Assembly (NCBI GenBank): GCA_021784535.1
Contig: JAJYHW010000049.1
Location: forward strand, 1 to 32,095
Origin: a bacterium
Lineage (GTDB): Bacteria; Patescibacteriota; Microgenomatia; Levybacterales; UBA12049
DNA: 32,095 nucleotides
Direction: 5' to 3'
The position numbers and the translations under genes are program-made. Shown here piece after piece: positions 30,616 through 32,095 of this stretch; positions within the stretch are counted from its first letter, which is position 1; each line of letters opens with the position of its first letter. Under the pieces are notes generated by a model. The model ran no database searches and was not told the origin of the DNA. It saw only the letters and a program-made list of their open reading frames with translations.

Positions 30616-30861
30616 ACTTCACACAACTACTATATTAGATTAAAATAATATATTTATTATAATAATTCGATTATTCGTTCTCATATTGTGTTCGTATTTT
30701 ACGCTTGTAATATATACTTTTACTTTTAATTACTGTAAACAAATTTCAATTATTTTTATTTTTCCTATAGTACCTTTATATTTGTGAAAAATACTATTGT
30801 TTTTTTATTACTTTATTGTTTCACTCGTCATTACAATACTTCTCCAGGACTAAATGTTAAA
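30616..30861. other. very AT-rich gap between mreB and the WecG/TagA gene
   Basis: About 250 nt, roughly 75-80% A+T. It holds TATAAT-like strings but no open frame of note, no clear terminator and no repeat. Presumably contains the promoter of the downstream glycosyltransferase gene and the mreB 3' end. Confidence 0.4.
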
Positions 30862-31908
30862 CTACTTTCTATTAATGCTGCGCTTATATAACTCAATGTT
30901 TTCCATAGCAACGCCTGTCCCCCTGGCAACACATAGCAAAGCATCTTCCGCGTTGTGACAAGGTACTCCTGTCATGTGAGTCATAAGCTTGTCAAAATTT
31001 GTAAGAAGAGATGTGCCCCCTGACATCACAATTCCTTTGTCTATAATATCTGCTGCAAGCTCAGGTGGACACTGCTCTAGCACTTCCTTAACTCCTTTGA
31101 TAATTTCGATAAGGACTGGATTGATAGCCTCATTGATCTGTTCTTCATCTAATACGACGGTTCTGGGCAATCCTGTAATTGTATCACGCCCTCTGACTTC
31201 CATAGTCTTATATTCTTTTCCTTGCCTGCCGGCAGACGGGCTTTCTGCATCAGGCGCAGCATTACCTATTTCAATTTTTATTGCCTCAGCTGTCGTCTCT
31301 CCGATCATTAAATTATATTTTCGTTTGATATATGAAGTAATCGCTTCATCTATCTTATTTCCCGCAACTCGAACAGAACTGTGCACTACAACGCCGCCAA
31401 GTGAGATCACAGCAGATTCAGTAGAGCCGCCGCCTATATTGACAATCATATGACCTGCAGCTTGTGCAATAGGAATCTTTGCGCCAATTGCCGCAGCAAG
31501 CGGCTCATCAATCAGATATGCTGTTTTTGCCCCTGCAGACATCGTCGCATCAAGAACTGCACGACGCTCCACCTGTGTCACGCCGGAAGGAATGCATACC
31601 ATCACTTCGGGTTTGATAAAATGACGCTTCCCGCAGACTTTATCGATAAAATACGACAACATTGCTTCGGTTATCGTATAGTCTGCGATCACTCCGTCCC
31701 GAAGAGGACGAAGAGCGGTCACGTTACCCGGAGTCCGACCGAGCATCTCTTTTGCTTCACGCCCCACAGCAACGACGTGATTTTCCTCTGCCGTAACAGC
31801 AACGACTGTCGGCTCATTGAGCACAATACCCTCACCTACTACGTACACAAGTGTATTCGCAGTTCCAAGATCAATGCCGATTCGTTTGGTAGAAGGGAAA
31901 CTAAACAT
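30862..31908 (-). CDS. mreB: rod-shape-determining protein MreB
   Basis: Actin-like ATPase that forms membrane filaments guiding lateral wall synthesis. 348 residues from the ATG at 31906-31908: IGIDLGTANTLVYV (phosphate-1), LRPLRDGVIADYTITEAML, CIPSGVTQVERRAV, LIDEPLAAAIGA, MIVNIGGGSTESAVISLGG (phosphate-2), GRDTITGLPRTV, and KGIVMSGGTSLLTNFD (adenosine motif). Residues about 219-232 (DAESPSAGRQGKEY) replace a short acidic stretch of other MreB proteins and are encoded by a palindromic insert. A longer frame to 31938 would translate the upstream AT-rich repeat and is rejected. mreC and mreD are not next to it. Confidence 0.94.
   Translation of the reverse strand: MFSFPSTKRIGIDLGTANTLVYVVGEGIVLNEPTVVAVTAEENHVVAVGREAKEMLGRTPGNVTALRPLRDGVIADYTITEAMLSYFIDKVCGKRHFIKPEVMVCIPSGVTQVERRAVLDATMSAGAKTAYLIDEPLAAAIGAKIPIAQAAGHMIVNIGGGSTESAVISLGGVVVHSSVRVAGNKIDEAITSYIKRKYNLMIGETTAEAIKIEIGNAAPDAESPSAGRQGKEYKTMEVRGRDTITGLPRTVVLDEEQINEAINPVLIEIIKGVKEVLEQCPPELAADIIDKGIVMSGGTSLLTNFDKLMTHMTGVPCHNAEDALLCVARGTGVAMENIELYKRSINRK
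31220..31240 (-). repeat. palindromic insert inside mreB
   Basis: CTGCCGGCAG (31226-31235) is the palindromic core, flanked by CCTTGC and ACGGG. It encodes PSAGRQG. This short GC-rich palindrome stands out from the surrounding composition and resembles dispersed CTGCCGGCAG elements of CPR genomes. Confidence 0.5.
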
Positions 31909-31970
31909 AATTTTCAATTTACAATTATTAATTTTCAATCAATACTGCAATTATTAATGATAATTGAGAA
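31909..31970 (-). repeat. two-armed AT-rich micro-repeat upstream of mreB
   Basis: Units of ATTTTCAATT/ACAATTATTAATTTTCAAT on the left and CAATTATTAATGATAATTG on the right are degenerate complements. It lies between mreB and the IS200 end and may hold the promoter (TAAATT box 7 nt before ATG). Confidence 0.5.
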
Positions 31971-31980
31971 ATAAATCATT

Positions 31981-32000
31981 CCACGGGCTTACGCCCATGG
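31981..32000. repeat. IS200/IS605 end hairpin
   Basis: CCACGGGC-TTAC-GCCCATGG forms an 8-bp stem with one mismatch (a G-T wobble on one strand). It lies 3 nt past the transposase stop, the position of the subterminal hairpin recognised by the Y1 transposase. Confidence 0.65.
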
Positions 32001-32002
32001 TA

Positions 32003-32095
32003 TTAGTCTAGTTCAAGCACAGCTTGTCCAGTATCTTCTTTTCCTTGATTCTCAATATACTTCTTTACCACCTTCTCATTTAAACCAACTGTCGA
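32003..32095 (-). CDS. tnpA: IS200/IS605 transposase TnpA, C-terminal part (window edge)
   Basis: The last 30 residues of a Y1 (HUH) single-strand transposase: STVGLNEKVVKKYIENQGKE then a short tail ending in VLELD and TAA. The S-T-V-G...V..YI..Q pattern is the C-terminal helix of IS200-like TnpA, which completes the active site. The 5' part lies outside the window, so intactness cannot be judged. The end hairpin at 31981-32000 supports it. mreB begins about 95 nt away. Confidence 0.8.
   Translation of the reverse strand, partial: STVGLNEKVVKKYIENQGKEDTGQAVLELD

Overview
The window looks like a stretch of a small-genome uncultivated bacterium of the Candidate Phyla Radiation (Patescibacteria), perhaps a Microgenomates lineage. 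This is inferred from several traits: moderate to low GC, very tight gene packing, an IMP dehydrogenase without CBS domains, a hexokinase-type sugar kinase, many genes without Shine-Dalgarno sequences, and degenerate short repeats that fill intergenic gaps and even interrupt genes. TGA is used as a normal stop (guaB, znuA and others), so the Gracilibacteria TGA=Gly code does not apply. I see no rRNA, tRNA or CRISPR array.

Layout. 1-1441: an IS630-family element inserted at a TA inside a HAD-hydrolase gene. 1614-2270: an intact second HAD phosphatase. 2370-4738 (minus): a ribbon-helix-helix/zinc-ribbon regulator with a palindromic operator, a UbiB/AarF-type kinase, and a small heat-shock protein with its own CIRCE-controlled promoter. 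5247-10584: an unknown protein, guaB, purA, an AlkD-like DNA repair protein (opposite strand) and guaA, which together carry the steps from IMP to GMP and to adenylosuccinate. 10588-15601: a family 2 glycosyltransferase, an orphan PAS histidine kinase, a PAP2 phosphatase, galU and a large unknown protein. 15743-17605: glmS. 17624-19930: secE-nusG-rplK-rplA.

20216-24070: a zinc (or manganese) uptake operon, with a Fur/Zur regulator (frameshifted), substrate-binding protein, ATPase and two tandem permeases. 24067-25227 (minus): a YibE/F membrane protein interrupted by one in-frame TGA. 25696-27088: rplJ-rplL behind an L10-type leader with an attenuator. 27341-28697: a small HTH protein and a hexokinase-like kinase. 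28704-31908 (minus): a polytopic membrane protein, a WecG/TagA glycosyltransferase and MreB. 31981-32095: the 3' end of an IS200/IS605 transposase. GalU, GlmS, the glycosyltransferases, PAP2 and MreB together point to envelope and cell-shape work.

Three patterns cut across genes. (1) At least eight genes have a TATAAT-like box, often extended with TGn, ending only 6-11 nt before the start codon, so their mRNAs should be leaderless. (2) Two-armed degenerate micro-repeats, able to fold back, sit in nearly every ribosomal-protein gap, including a perfect 59-bp copy used twice, and similar or REP-like palindromic pieces are inserted in frame inside glmS, the wecG-like gene and mreB. (3) Three genes (HAD, zur, yibE/F) are each broken by a single identifiable event: an IS insertion, probable loss of a 10-nt repeat copy, and a TGA.
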